This document shows, in pieces, positions 26,618 to 35,291 of a DNA stretch of 38,075 nucleotides; position 1 is the stretch's first letter; every line of letters begins with the position of its first letter. This DNA is from Gammaproteobacteria bacterium (GTDB lineage Bacteria > Pseudomonadota > Gammaproteobacteria > Acidiferrobacterales > Sulfurifustaceae): contig JACQBD010000136.1 of the NCBI GenBank assembly GCA_016194665.1, positions 1 to 38,075 on the forward strand. The letters run 5' to 3'. Under the pieces are notes generated by a model that was given only the letters and a program-made list of their open reading frames with translations, did not search any database and was not told where the DNA came from. Position numbers and translations under genes: made by a program.

Positions 26618-28108
26618 TTGCCGCAGAACGGTGGTACAAATAGACCACTTGAACGCAGTGCACACGGTCACATTGCCTTGAATCTACAAACCTACGACGC
26701 GCATAGTTTTTATGATGAGCTGATGCAAGCATCGGGGGCGCCGCGTGCGGGTGCGGAATTGTTGCTCGAGTGCATCGCGTCTTTGCGCAACGGCGAGCTG
26801 TCACGTTATCAGCGCGCTGCGGAGGCGGCGATGTATCGCATGGGCGTGACCTTCGCGGTCTACGGCGCCGCCGAAGGCACCGAGAAAATCATGCCCTTCG
26901 ACGTGATACCGCGCATCATCAACGCCAGCGAATGGCAACGCATCGAGCTGGGTCTTAAGCAACGCATCCACGCGCTGAATTTATTTATCGACGATATTTA
27001 TCACCAACAAAAAATTCTGCGCGACGGTATTGTGCCGCGCGACCTAATTCTTTCCGCAACCTCGTATCGTCCTCAATGTCAGGGTCTGAAAGTTCCGCGC
27101 GGTATCTGGTGCCACATTACCGGTACCGATCTAGTGCGCGATCGTGACGGGCAATTCTACGTGCTGGAAGATAACCTGCGTTGTCCTTCCGGCGTTTCCT
27201 ATGTGTTGGAAAATCGCCAAGTGCTCAAGCGTACTTTCCCCAAAGTATTCGAAGCTTCGCGCGTGCGCGCGGTCGATAATTATCCGAGTCATCTATTGGA
27301 AACGCTCGAATACCTGAGCCCTGATAGCGCGTCGCCGACAGCCGTGTTGCTCACTCCCGGCGTTTACAACTCGGCTTACTTCGAGCATTCGTTCCTGGCG
27401 CAGCAAATGGGCATCGAACTGGTCGAGGGCAAGGATTTAGTGGTGCTGAATGGATACGTGCATATGCGCACCACTCACGGATTGCGCCGCGTCGATGTCA
27501 TTTACCGCCGCATCGACGACGATTTTCTCGACCCGCGCGCGTTCCGCAGCGATTCCATGCTCGGCGTGCCAGGCCTCATGGAAGTTTATAGCGCCGGGCA
27601 CGTGGCCTTGGCGAATGCGCCGGGCGGCGGCGTAGCCGATGACAAGGCGGTCTACGCTTACGTTCCGAAAATTATTAAATATTATCTCGATGAAGAAATT
27701 ATCCTGCCGAATGTGCCGACGTATTTGTGCGCCGAAGAAAAAGAACGCGGTTATGTACTGGCGAATCTAGACCAACTGGTGGTGAAGGCGACCAACGAAT
27801 CCGGCGGTTACGGCATGCTCGTCGGACCGCACTCGACGGCGGCGCAGCGCGATGAATTCCGCAGCCGCATCAGCGCCAATCCGCGCAACTATATCGCCCA
27901 GCCGACGCTGTCCTTATCGCGCGCGCCGGTGTTGATCGACGATGACATCGAGGGCCGGCATGTCGATTTGCGTCCTTATATCTTGTACGGAAAAGATATC
28001 TATGTGATGCCGGGCGGGTTGACGCGCGTAGCGTTGAAAAAAAATTCGCTGGTGGTTAATTCCTCTCAAGGCGGCGGCAGCAAGGACACTTGGGTGTTGC
28101 AAGTATGA
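26618..28108 (+). CDS. Circularly permuted ATP-grasp protein of the Anbu operon
   Basis: A 496-residue protein of the circularly permuted ATP-grasp family (COG2308, DUF404/407). Landmarks are [10 protein letters not shown] near residues 73-82, [40 protein letters not shown] and [12 protein letters not shown]. Family members are predicted peptide ligases (amidoligases). The TTG at 26618 follows AGGG closely and is taken as the start; a later in-frame TTG at 26678 is possible. It is the first of four genes always found together with the Anbu peptidase: ATP-grasp, alpha-E, Anbu and transglutaminase. The substrate is unknown. Confidence 0.93.
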   Translation: MPQNGGTNRPLERSAHGHIALNLQTYDAHSFYDELMQASGAPRAGAELLLECIASLRNGELSRYQRAAEAAMYRMGVTFAVYGAAEGTEKIMPFDVIPRIINASEWQRIELGLKQRIHALNLFIDDIYHQQKILRDGIVPRDLILSATSYRPQCQGLKVPRGIWCHITGTDLVRDRDGQFYVLEDNLRCPSGVSYVLENRQVLKRTFPKVFEASRVRAVDNYPSHLLETLEYLSPDSASPTAVLLTPGVYNSAYFEHSFLAQQMGIELVEGKDLVVLNGYVHMRTTHGLRRVDVIYRRIDDDFLDPRAFRSDSMLGVPGLMEVYSAGHVALANAPGGGVADDKAVYAYVPKIIKYYLDEEIILPNVPTYLCAEEKERGYVLANLDQLVVKATNESGGYGMLVGPHSTAAQRDEFRSRISANPRNYIAQPTLSLSRAPVLIDDDIEGRHVDLRPYILYGKDIYVMPGGLTRVALKKNSLVVNSSQGGGSKDTWVLQV

Positions 28109-28121
28109 TGGATACCGCTAA

Positions 28122-29099
28122 ATGTTAAGCCGCGTTGCCAATTCGATTTATTGGATGAGCCGCTATTTAGAGCGCGCCGAAAACGTCGCGCGTTTCATCG
28201 AAGTGAATCTGCATCTCATGCTCGACACCGCCGCGCCCGAGGGCAACCAGTGGGAACCTTTGGTCAACACCACCGGCGATCACGCGTTGTTCACCAAACT
28301 CTGCGGCGTGCCGACTAAACAAAACGTACTGCAATTCCTCACCTTCGACCGTGACAATCCCAACTCAATTTTGTCATGCGTATGGAAGGCGCGCGAAAAC
28401 GCGCGCTCGATGCGCGAAATTATTTCCTCGGAAATGTGGGAGCAAGCCAACGAATTTTACCGCTTGGTCAAAAACGCCGTGGGCACCGACGCGCTCGACA
28501 ATCCGCACGACTTCTACACCCAAGTCAAAATGGCGAGCCATTTGTTCGACGGCATCGCCGACGCCACCATGTCACACGGGCAGGCCTGGCATTTTCTGCG
28601 CCTGGGGGAAATGCTCGAGCGCGCCGAGAAAACCTCACGGATTTTGGACGTGAAATACTTTATACTGCTGCCGGGCGTGCAACAGGTGGGCAGCACCATC
28701 GACAGCATTCAATGGGCGGCGTTGCTGCGTTCGGCGAGCGCATTCGAAATGTATCGCAAACATTATCGCCGCATTACACCCGGTAAAGTCGCCGACTTTT
28801 TGATTCTCAACAATCAATTTCCGCGCGCGGTGCGTTATTGTCTGGATCAGGCGCAAGAATCGCTGCGCGCCATCAGCGGTTCGCCGCCGGGTTTTCCCGG
28901 CAACGAGGCCGAGCGCCGCCTGGGGCGGTTGAGCGCGGAATTAAATTATGCGCAAATAGACGAAATTATTACCCACGGCCTGCACGAGTTCCTGGATAAT
29001 TTGCAGACAAAATTAAATCGAATCGACGATGCCATTTTTGATACCTTCTTCGCATTGCCCGCCAGCGTCAGCGAACCCAGCTATTCTCAAGCGCAATAA
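28122..29099 (+). CDS. Alpha-E domain protein (DUF403)
   Basis: A 325-residue all-helical protein of the COG2307 alpha-E family. It begins MLSRVANSIYWMSRYLERAENVARF, the strongly conserved family N-terminus, split here as MLSRVANSIYW and RYLERAENVARF. RSMREIISSEMWEQ and the later HFLRLGEMLERAEKTSR repeat the helical motif. Its function is unknown; it accompanies the ATP-grasp protein and may help it or its product. It begins 13 bp after the ATP-grasp stop in the Anbu-type operon. Confidence 0.94.
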   Translation: MLSRVANSIYWMSRYLERAENVARFIEVNLHLMLDTAAPEGNQWEPLVNTTGDHALFTKLCGVPTKQNVLQFLTFDRDNPNSILSCVWKARENARSMREIISSEMWEQANEFYRLVKNAVGTDALDNPHDFYTQVKMASHLFDGIADATMSHGQAWHFLRLGEMLERAEKTSRILDVKYFILLPGVQQVGSTIDSIQWAALLRSASAFEMYRKHYRRITPGKVADFLILNNQFPRAVRYCLDQAQESLRAISGSPPGFPGNEAERRLGRLSAELNYAQIDEIITHGLHEFLDNLQTKLNRIDDAIFDTFFALPASVSEPSYSQAQ

Positions 29100-29105
29100 T
29101 CTCTC

Positions 29106-29843
29106 ATGACTTTTTGCGTTGCGATCAAGATCGCAGACGGCCTGGTCGGCATCGCCGATACGCGCCTGACTTCCGGTTCGGTCCACACCACCGCGCGTAA
29201 AGTCACGGTGCATCAGAACGGACATCACTCCATGTTCTTGATGACCTCTGGGTTGCGCTCGGTGCGCGACAAGGCGCTGACCTATTTCGAGGAAGAACTG
29301 GAACAAGAGGGCAAAGTTTTCAATAAACTCTATCAAGCGGTCAACGCCTTTGCCACGCAGGTGCGCCGCGTGGCCGCGGAAGATAAAGAAGCGCTCGAAG
29401 CCGGCGGATTGGATTTTAATTTATTTTCAATCATCGGCGGCCAGCTGGAGAAAGATAAAGAACACAAGCTGTATTTGCTTTACCCGCAAGGCAATTGGGT
29501 CGAGATCACGGAATCCTCACCTTACGTTTTGATCGGTGAGACTTCTTACGGCAAACCGATACTCGATCGCGTGTTGCGTTTTAATTCCGACATGGAAACC
29601 GCGCTTAAGGTGGCGTACTTGGCTTTCGATTCGACGCGCATCAGCGCCGTCGACGTCGGCTTTCCCATCGACGTGGTGCTATACCGCCGCGACTCCTTCA
29701 AGATTGCGCAGCACGGTTACGACCGCGAAGACCTGCAACATCTGCCGCAGTGGTGGCAAGATCGGCTGCGCGCCTCGGTCGAAGAATTGCCCAACGAATG
29801 GGTGCATCAAGCCTTGGCCAAGCTGCCGGATCGCGATCGCTAA
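29106..29843 (+). CDS. Anbu, proteasome-like N-terminal-nucleophile peptidase
   Basis: A 245-residue protein of the Anbu (ancestral beta subunit) family. It begins M-T-F-C-V-A-I-K-I; removal of Met would expose Thr as the nucleophile expected for proteasome-beta folds. ADTRLTSGSVHTTARKV supplies the Asp and Lys of the active site. The ending of about 35 residues after YDREDLQHLPQWWQ is typical of Anbu. It lies 6 bp after the alpha-E gene and overlaps the start of the next gene by one base (TAATG). Known Anbu assemblies are ring-like or helical; their physiological substrate remains unknown. Confidence 0.92.
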   Translation: MTFCVAIKIADGLVGIADTRLTSGSVHTTARKVTVHQNGHHSMFLMTSGLRSVRDKALTYFEEELEQEGKVFNKLYQAVNAFATQVRRVAAEDKEALEAGGLDFNLFSIIGGQLEKDKEHKLYLLYPQGNWVEITESSPYVLIGETSYGKPILDRVLRFNSDMETALKVAYLAFDSTRISAVDVGFPIDVVLYRRDSFKIAQHGYDREDLQHLPQWWQDRLRASVEELPNEWVHQALAKLPDRDR

Positions 29844-30688
29844 TGCGCTTAGCGATCGAACATCGTACCGAGTATCGTTATTCGCGCGCGGTGTTTCTCG
29901 AACCCTTAACGCTGCGTTTGCGGCCGCGTTGCGATATCACACAAAGCCTGCATTCCTATAATATTGTCATGGATCCAAAACCCAGCGGCATCGGCCAGTG
30001 TGTCGATCTCGACGGCAACAGCAGCCACACCGTTTGGTTCGACGGACTGCACGAGCGCCTGCATATCAGCGTGTCCGCAACGGTGCAAACGCATAGACAC
30101 GATCCCTTCGATTTTTTGATTACCGATGCTGCGGCTTCGATCTTGCCCGTGGTTTACGCGCAACGTTTACGTCCGGCGCTAAACCAATATCTCGAACGCT
30201 CACAGACCGATGCATCGGTCAGTGCATTTGCCGCGACGATTCAAACCGAGACAGATGGCGGCACCGTGCGGTTTTTAACGGTACTGGCCGAACGCATCCG
30301 CGCCAGCTTTCAATATTCGGTGCGCGAACAAGGCGACGCCTGGGCGCCGCGCGAGACGCTGGAAAGAAAATTCGGCGCTTGTCGGGATTTTGCCATGCTG
30401 TACGTTGACGCCTGCCGCTGCGTCGGTATCGCCGCGCGTTTTGTCAGCGGCTATTGTTACGCTGAAGCAGCGTCGGAATATCATCTGCATGCCTGGGCCG
30501 AAGCCTATCTGCCCGGCGCCGGTTGGCGCGGCTTCGATCCCAGCGAAGGCCTGGCCGTGGCCGAGCGCCACGTTGCCCTCGCCACCGGCCGCAACGCCGA
30601 AGACGCCAGTCCTTTGTTTGGACTATTTCGCGGCGACGCTACGCCCGCGCTCACAACCTTGGTGTCGATTAATAAACTGCCGGATTGA
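29843..30688 (+). CDS. Transglutaminase-like cysteine peptidase of the Anbu operon
   Basis: A 281-residue protein with the N-terminal beta domain typical of the family (MRLAIEHRTEYRYSRAV) and the transglutaminase core. The catalytic triad is visible as C180 (KFGACRDFA), H216 (HLHAWAE) and D232 (GFDPSEG). An ATG at 29750 in the same frame would place 31 extra residues inside the anbu gene; the TAATG junction at 29843 is the better start. It is the last gene of the four-gene cluster. The predicted role is as a peptidase or transglutaminase acting on the ATP-grasp product; this is inference from operon association. Confidence 0.94.
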   Translation: MRLAIEHRTEYRYSRAVFLEPLTLRLRPRCDITQSLHSYNIVMDPKPSGIGQCVDLDGNSSHTVWFDGLHERLHISVSATVQTHRHDPFDFLITDAAASILPVVYAQRLRPALNQYLERSQTDASVSAFAATIQTETDGGTVRFLTVLAERIRASFQYSVREQGDAWAPRETLERKFGACRDFAMLYVDACRCVGIAARFVSGYCYAEAASEYHLHAWAEAYLPGAGWRGFDPSEGLAVAERHVALATGRNAEDASPLFGLFRGDATPALTTLVSINKLPD

Positions 30689-30743
30689 ATTGGCGACGAG
30701 CAACAGCACCATGCAAGGCGCTGTTCGAATAACAAAAAGAATT

Positions 30744-30788
30744 TGGTGGGCCGCGCAAGAATCGAACTTGCGACAAACTGATTAAAAG
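30744..30788 (-). repeat. Partial tRNA-Lys copy (3' 45 nt), candidate attachment site
   Basis: This stretch matches the 3' part of the complete tRNA-Lys at 32305-32380, from the anticodon loop through T-arm, acceptor strand and CCA, at 43 of 45 positions and in the same orientation. The 5' half is absent. A 3' tRNA fragment repeated downstream of an intact tRNA gene is the classic trace of site-specific integration. The repeat-to-repeat distance is 1561 bp. Confidence 0.85.
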
Positions 30789-30951
30789 GACGAGCGTAAT
30801 CTAAAACCTTAGTTAAAATCGACACACTGCAGCACCCACTGTTTTGCGAGGTCTACGAAAAACTGCGTGAATCTATGTTGTCAAAGTATGAATTGCAAAG
30901 TCCCATCGATCCAACATAAAAATAAATCGGATTTACTTCCCGAGTGGTTGC

Positions 30952-31392
30952 TCAATTTTCTGGCAGAAGTGGCAACACCACCGCTGCCGCGCGCACCAAC
31001 TCCGTCGCCTCAATAAGACTCTGCAACAAGTTCGCGTCGGCGTCGAAATGCCCTTCGTACTCGGCGACGTTGCGTATCTCGTGCGCCTTGGCCAGCACGC
31101 GCCAGACGCTGGCGGGCAATCCCAGCGTATGCGGTAGCGCTTGAAACACCAAATAGCGGTTGTCCGAACGATAACCGTGCCAGCGCAGCGCCGCCAGCGA
31201 GAATGAATGCGCAGCGTTGTAAGCTAGATCGAATCGGCTCGACAGGGCGAGACTCCCGTTGCGAGCATCCGCTAGCCGCTCGGTTCCGGAAGTCAGCAGT
31301 CCCTTGATCTCGCTCGGCGTGCCGGTCTCTGCTTTCAGCTTGCCTATACGCGCGAGATTGGCAAGCTCCTTGGATTTCTCAGCCAATGTCAT
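30952..31392 (-). CDS. HEPN-domain-like protein, putative toxin partner
   Basis: A 146-residue helical protein. The central part (about 53-115: RFDLAYNAAHSFSLAALR, then AKAHEIRNVAEYEGH) has the look of a HEPN domain, with R107-N108 and Y112/H115 near the usual RNxxxH position. The motif is not a canonical Rx4-6H, so RNase activity is uncertain. The gene overlaps the 3' end of the nucleotidyltransferase gene by 14 bp and is the second gene of a two-gene operon. HEPN/MNT pairs are widespread toxin-antitoxin modules in which the NTase AMPylates the HEPN toxin. The pairing and size fit; the activity is inference. Confidence 0.7.
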   Translation of the reverse strand: MTLAEKSKELANLARIGKLKAETGTPSEIKGLLTSGTERLADARNGSLALSSRFDLAYNAAHSFSLAALRWHGYRSDNRYLVFQALPHTLGLPASVWRVLAKAHEIRNVAEYEGHFDADANLLQSLIEATELVRAAAVVLPLLPEN

Positions 31393-32041
31393 CCTCCGTT
31401 CCGATGAGGAATATCTTAGGTTGCGCGGCCACTTTCACCACGAAGGCATTACCTTCCTTGCGCTTCCTGCGCCAGTTTGTCGAGGTATAAACCGTTGGAT
31501 TAATCGTGCGCCCAAGCTTCGCTTCCGCAGATTGCAGCGCAGCAAACACGTCCGCGTACTCCACGCTTTCCGAGAGCACCAGCACATCGATATCGCTAGC
31601 GGCGGTGTCGCTGCGCTTGGCAACCGAGCCGTATACGAACGCAGCCGTTATGCGCTGCGTCAACGGCGCCAAGGCTTTTCGTAGTGGTTCAGCCAACCCG
31701 ACTGTCTTTTGCACGATAGCGCAAAACTCGGCAAAGATCGGTGACTTCGGATTAGCTTGATAATGCTTCTGCGTCCCGACACGCGTGACCGTCACCAAAC
31801 CGCTGTCCGCCAGCCGCGCTAGCTCGCGCTGCACAGCACCGGAACCGCCACCGGCAAGCTTGATCAGTTCCGTTGCAAAGAAGCTACGCTCCGGCTGACC
31901 GAACAAATATGCCACCACCCGTTGCTGGATGGTTGAAAACAGCGCTTCGGCCAAGCTGGTTCGCTTTGGTATCTTATGCGGCCGGGGTTTCGCTTTCGTG
32001 CCCATATTGGGTATGTTAATGCCCATATTGGGCATGTTCAA
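31379..32041 (-). CDS. Winged-helix + MNT-type nucleotidyltransferase, putative antitoxin/autoregulator
   Basis: Residues about 30-100 form a winged helix (SFFATELIKLAGGGSGAVQR, then LVTVTRVGTQKHYQAN). Residues about 130-210 form a minimal nucleotidyltransferase with VYGS (137-139) and DID (150-152), the GS-x10-DxD signature. The third carboxylate usually seen later is not obvious (RTINPTVYT). The frame opens with TTG at 32041; the first 14 residues (NMPNMGINIPNMG) are encoded by tandem operator-like repeats, so the functional start may be an ATG at 32035, 32026 or 32005. None has a clear ribosome-binding site. It probably represses its own operon and modifies the HEPN partner. Confidence 0.82.
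   Translation of the reverse strand: MNMPNMGINIPNMGTKAKPRPHKIPKRTSLAEALFSTIQQRVVAYLFGQPERSFFATELIKLAGGGSGAVQRELARLADSGLVTVTRVGTQKHYQANPKSPIFAEFCAIVQKTVGLAEPLRKALAPLTQRITAAFVYGSVAKRSDTAASDIDVLVLSESVEYADVFAALQSAEAKLGRTINPTVYTSTNWRRKRKEGNAFVVKVAAQPKIFLIGTEDDIG
32000..32038. promoter_or_regulatory. Tandem dyad repeats at the 5' end of the NTase gene, candidate operator
   Basis: Two 18-bp direct repeats, 32000-32017 and 32021-32038, differ at one base and are spaced 21 bp apart, close to two helical turns. Each contains the dyad GCCCA-TAT-TGGG(C/T). They overlap the annotated start of a winged-helix protein, an arrangement that fits autorepression. Confidence 0.6.
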
Positions 32042-32255
32042 GCCGATGTGCTTATTTTCGCTTTTTTTCGATATCTAATTCCGCCGTCTGCTTTGCGAGA
32101 TCACGCCTTGCATCGCTGCCCGTAGCTCCCGTTCAGACTTGGCCATGTTCAATCTCGTCTTTGAAATACGCGGTATACGGCGCAATACATTATCAAGAAT
32201 TAGCGAAGGCACCGAGCAATAAGTAGCTGATACGTCAAAGGAGTATGTCAGGAGA

Positions 32256-32277
32256 GGCTTTTGATGATACAAAAGCC
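32256..32277 (-). other. Hairpin just downstream of tRNA-Lys
   Basis: A perfect 8-bp stem (GGCTTTTG/CAAAAGCC) with a 6-nt loop lies 28 bp beyond the tRNA 3' end. No U-tract follows on either strand. It may assist tRNA 3' processing or termination. Confidence 0.35.
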
Positions 32278-32304
32278 GCTGACGAAAGTGTTTAGTATTA
32301 GTAA

Positions 32305-32380
32305 TGGTGGGCCGTGCAAGAATCGAACTTGCGACAAACTGGTTAAAAGCCAGCTGCTCTACCGACTGAGCTAACGGCCC
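32305..32380 (-). tRNA. tRNA-Lys (anticodon TTT)
   Basis: A 76-nt complete cloverleaf with encoded CCA. The acceptor stem GGGCCGT pairs with ACGGCCC, the D stem is GCTC/GAGC, and the anticodon stem GCTGG/CCAGT frames the loop CTTTTAA (anticodon TTT). The T-arm is GCAAG-TTCGATT-CTTGC and the discriminator base is A. It lies between the yedE-like gene terminator and the NTase/HEPN island, and its 3' 45 nt are repeated at 30744-30788. Confidence 0.98.
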
Positions 32381-32393
32381 GTGCTTGGCAGGG

Positions 32394-32429
32394 AAAAACG
32401 GGAGGCGGCATTATCCTGAGGCCACCTCC
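32394..32429 (-). terminator. Rho-independent terminator after the YedE-type gene
   Basis: On the minus strand, GGAGGTGGC and GCCGCCTCC form a 9-bp stem (one G-T pair) with an 11-nt loop, followed by CGTTTTT. It lies 47 bp after the stop of the transporter gene and 14 bp before the tRNA-Lys 5' end. Confidence 0.8.
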
Positions 32430-32475
32430 CCCTGTCAAACAAAACCAGTCTTGAATCTACATAAAAAACTATGGT

Positions 32476-33618
32476 CTAGAGCTTGCTCGCCGACGGCATT
32501 AAACGCATGTCGGCCAGGGCCATGCGCAGGGCGCGCAGGAAACCTTGTTCGTCTAGCAGATAATACTGGGCTTTCATCGTCAGCGCCGAGCCGAAGATGA
32601 TGGCGCTGAGCGTCATGACTGAGCCTAGCGCCAAGGTCGACATGCCGGTCACGCCTTGGCCGATGGTGCAGCCCAAAGACAACACGCCGCCGAAACCCAT
32701 GAGCATGGCGCCGATGATGTGCGCGATCATGTCACCGCGCGTGCTGAAGGTTTCAATACGGAAATTTCCAGACATCACCGAATAGAGAAACGAACCCAGG
32801 ATAATCCCAAACACTGCGGCGATACCGAAGTTGATCGTCGAACCGGTAAAGGTCATGAGATAATTCAGAGTTTCTCCCACCGGTGAAACAAAAGTATACG
32901 ACTCGAGACGCACCGGCTCGAATTCATCGAAACCGAGTTTGCCAGTCACATACCAACCGGCCACCACACACAAACCGATGCTGAGCCCGGCAAACCAATT
33001 GCGAAAGCTCTTGAGGAAATCGATGCTCGCCAACGCAAAAACAATAAACCCGAGACCGGCGACGGCCGCGACTATCTGTTGCAACATTTTCATGTCGGCG
33101 ATGCCGATCGCCGCTTGAATAAACGTGGCGATACCCTGATCCGGAATGTTGCGCGTGGTCAAATCGACATTGGTCACTTCGATGCCGTTGATGCGCACCG
33201 GCGCAAATAATCCGCGCAAGGTCATGTAGGCGGTCAAACCCAGCACCAACATCACCACCAAGGATTTTAAATTGCCGCTGCCGACACGCACCAGCGTGCG
33301 CTGACCGCAGCCGCTGCCCAAGGTCATGCCGATGCCAAACAGAAATCCGCCGAGTAAATATCCCAGCCAACTGAAGTTGGATGTCAGGTAAATAGATTTA
33401 TTGAGATCGATATAACCGAGCGCTTGCAACGATTGCGCGCCGACGATGGCCACGCCGATGGCCAGAAACCACGCGCGCAGACGATTCTTATCACCCATGT
33501 TCACCCAGTCGCTGACCGCGCCCATGGTGCAAAAATTCGTCATGTTGGCAATCGCGCCAAACACGATGGCTATTAGAAATCCCCACAACGCTACATTTTG
33601 TACATTCGTCAGTTCCAT
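32476..33618 (-). CDS. YeeE/YedE-family sulfur-compound (thiosulfate) transporter
   Basis: A 380-residue polytopic membrane protein of the YeeE/YedE family, made of two internally similar halves. Conserved cysteines lie in the expected loops: C30 (NFCTMGAVSDW), C104 (GSGCGQRTL) and C317 (LGCTIGQGVTG). In YeeE these relay thiosulfate through the membrane by transient S-H-S contacts. It has its own terminator downstream and stands upstream of tRNA-Lys. Given the sox and tusA genes, a role in thiosulfate or sulfane-sulfur uptake for oxidation or assimilation is likely. GGAGG precedes the ATG at 33618. Confidence 0.92.
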   Translation of the reverse strand: MELTNVQNVALWGFLIAIVFGAIANMTNFCTMGAVSDWVNMGDKNRLRAWFLAIGVAIVGAQSLQALGYIDLNKSIYLTSNFSWLGYLLGGFLFGIGMTLGSGCGQRTLVRVGSGNLKSLVVMLVLGLTAYMTLRGLFAPVRINGIEVTNVDLTTRNIPDQGIATFIQAAIGIADMKMLQQIVAAVAGLGFIVFALASIDFLKSFRNWFAGLSIGLCVVAGWYVTGKLGFDEFEPVRLESYTFVSPVGETLNYLMTFTGSTINFGIAAVFGIILGSFLYSVMSGNFRIETFSTRGDMIAHIIGAMLMGFGGVLSLGCTIGQGVTGMSTLALGSVMTLSAIIFGSALTMKAQYYLLDEQGFLRALRMALADMRLMPSASKL

Positions 33619-33801
33619 AAAACCTCCGCGAACGAAAAAAATAATAGAAAACCAATAAACATAACTGCGTCAGACGCTGATTTTGAGAATTTTATTCCTC
33701 AGAAATATCGCTAAAGCGAGAACGGGCCTTAAATACGTGGAATGTTACTTAGAAGGATAGCGCAAGATCGTCAATTTTCGATAACGCCGATAAAAAAGAA
33801 A

Positions 33802-34491
33802 TCACCGATAAATCGTGGGATCGACGACCTCGGCTTCGCTAAAACCCTGGGCTCGCAAACGGCAAGCGTCGCAATGGCCGCAAGCCTTGCCGGCGGCGTC
33901 CGGCGCATAACACGACACAGTGAGAGCATAGTCCACGCCCAGGCGCAAACCGGTGCGGATAATTTCATGTTTATGCAAATGCATCAACGGCGCATACACG
34001 TGAAAACCGCTGCCTTCCACGCCGCTACGCGTAGCGAGATTCGCCAGCTGTTCGAAGCTGCGAATAAATTCCGGGCGGCAATCCGGATAGCCCGAATAGT
34101 CGACGGCGTTGGCGCCGATATAAATTTCCGTTGCGCCCAAAACTTCAGCCCATGCCAGTGCGATTGAAAGAAATACCGTATTGCGCGCCGGCACATAAGT
34201 AATCGGAATACCGATCGATGATGTCTGCGGAATCGGAATCGATTTGTCCGTCAGCGCCGATCCTCCCATCCAGCCGATATCGAGATTCACCACGCGATGT
34301 TCCGTCGCCGCCAGCGCCTGGGCTACGCGGCGCGCGGCTTGCAACTCCACGCGATGGCGTTGACCGTAATCGAAAGTGAGCGCATAACACGCCGCGCCGC
34401 TGGCCGCCGCCAAGGCCAGCACCGTGGCGGAATCCAAACCGCCCGAGAGCAACACCACCGATTTCTGCGTATTGTTAATGTCCGCGGGCAT
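33802..34491 (-). CDS. queC: QueC, 7-cyano-7-deazaguanine synthase
   Basis: A 229-residue protein. The PP-loop [12 protein letters not shown] lies at about 16-27 and the zinc site near the C-terminus shows CYAPD followed by [11 protein letters not shown] (four Cys ligands). It converts 7-carboxy-7-deazaguanine to preQ0 in queuosine biosynthesis, using ATP and ammonia. Its start overlaps the queE end by 17 bp, so it is translationally coupled to queE. All motifs are intact and the length is typical. Confidence 0.97.
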   Translation of the reverse strand: MPADINNTQKSVVLLSGGLDSATVLALAAASGAACYALTFDYGQRHRVELQAARRVAQALAATEHRVVNLDIGWMGGSALTDKSIPIPQTSSIGIPITYVPARNTVFLSIALAWAEVLGATEIYIGANAVDYSGYPDCRPEFIRSFEQLANLATRSGVEGSGFHVYAPLMHLHKHEIIRTGLRLGVDYALTVSCYAPDAAGKACGHCDACRLRAQGFSEAEVVDPTIYR

Positions 34492-35170
34492 CGTGCCAAA
34501 GTATTTTGTGTAATTGAATCTGCAAACGCACCGGCAAACGATCTTGCAATATCCACTCGGCCAAATCGGTTGGGTTCAATTGGCCATGGCAAGGAGAAAA
34601 TAATACTTCGCAAACTTGATCCAACTTATATTCCGCGAATTTCGCGCGGCTCCATTCATAATCGCTGCGATCGCAAATGACAAATTTAATTTGATCCTTG
34701 TGCGTCAGCTTAGCGATATTGCTGTAAAGATTTTTTTGTTCCTCGCCCGAGCCGGGTGTCTTTAAGTCCATGACGATGCTCACGCGCGCATCGATGCCGC
34801 TCACGTCCAAGGCGCCGCTGGTTTCGAGCGACACTTGATAGGCTTGTTCGCTCAAGCGCGCCAGCAAATCGCGGCACGGACGTTGCGCCAAGGGCTCGCC
34901 GCCGGTGACCGTGACATAACGCGGCGCGAACTCGGCGACGCGCTGCAATATGTCATCCATCGCCAGCCATTGGCCGCCGTAGAATGCATATTCCGTATCG
35001 CAATAACCGCAACGCAGGGGACAGCCCGTCAGGCGAATGAAAACCGTGGGGAAACCCACGGTGCGCGCTTCGCCTTGCAAGGAGAAGAAAATTTCCGTAA
35101 TGCGCAAGCGATCCGCGCCGGGCGCACCCAGTGCTGTATCGCGGGTTTGTATTTTTGGCGCAGTGGTCAT
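34475..35170 (-). CDS. queE: QueE, 7-carboxy-7-deazaguanine synthase
   Basis: A 231-residue radical-SAM enzyme. The cluster motif is CPLRCGYC (CX3CX2C) after [21 protein letters not shown], with that segment split around residue 40; VTGGEPLAQ follows as the SAM-binding GGE motif. It converts 6-carboxy-tetrahydropterin to 7-carboxy-7-deazaguanine. The N-terminal 20 residues are variable and the true start could be slightly downstream. It is followed by queC and lies 121 bp after cpoB on the same strand, an order common in proteobacteria. Confidence 0.96.
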   Translation of the reverse strand: MTTAPKIQTRDTALGAPGADRLRITEIFFSLQGEARTVGFPTVFIRLTGCPLRCGYCDTEYAFYGGQWLAMDDILQRVAEFAPRYVTVTGGEPLAQRPCRDLLARLSEQAYQVSLETSGALDVSGIDARVSIVMDLKTPGSGEEQKNLYSNIAKLTHKDQIKFVICDRSDYEWSRAKFAEYKLDQVCEVLFSPCHGQLNPTDLAEWILQDRLPVRLQIQLHKILWHDARGH

Positions 35171-35291
35171 ACGAATGAAAAGCCGTCGGAAAGATCTGAA
35201 TGATACTCTTAACTAAAACAAAAGCGTTGTGTTGCAGCGCTTCGCTTGGTGGGGGTTACGCAAAAAGCGCTAACTTCCAGCCCAGGGTCTA

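Larger units (their letters stand above)
30744..32380. mobile_element. Small tRNA-Lys-associated island carrying an NTase/HEPN gene pair
   Basis: The segment is bounded by a 3' tRNA-Lys fragment on the left and the intact tRNA-Lys gene on the right, in direct orientation. Its only clear cargo is the wHTH-nucleotidyltransferase gene and the HEPN-like gene. No integrase, recombinase or transposase is visible, so it is a remnant or was mobilised in trans. The two mismatches between the tRNA repeats suggest the event is not recent. Confidence 0.6.

Noticed and set aside
32075-32272. Open frame of 65 codons, minus strand, between the NTase gene and tRNA-Lys
   Set aside because: No family resemblance, no ribosome-binding site, overlaps the hairpin near tRNA-Lys; too weak to call a gene or an integrase remnant.
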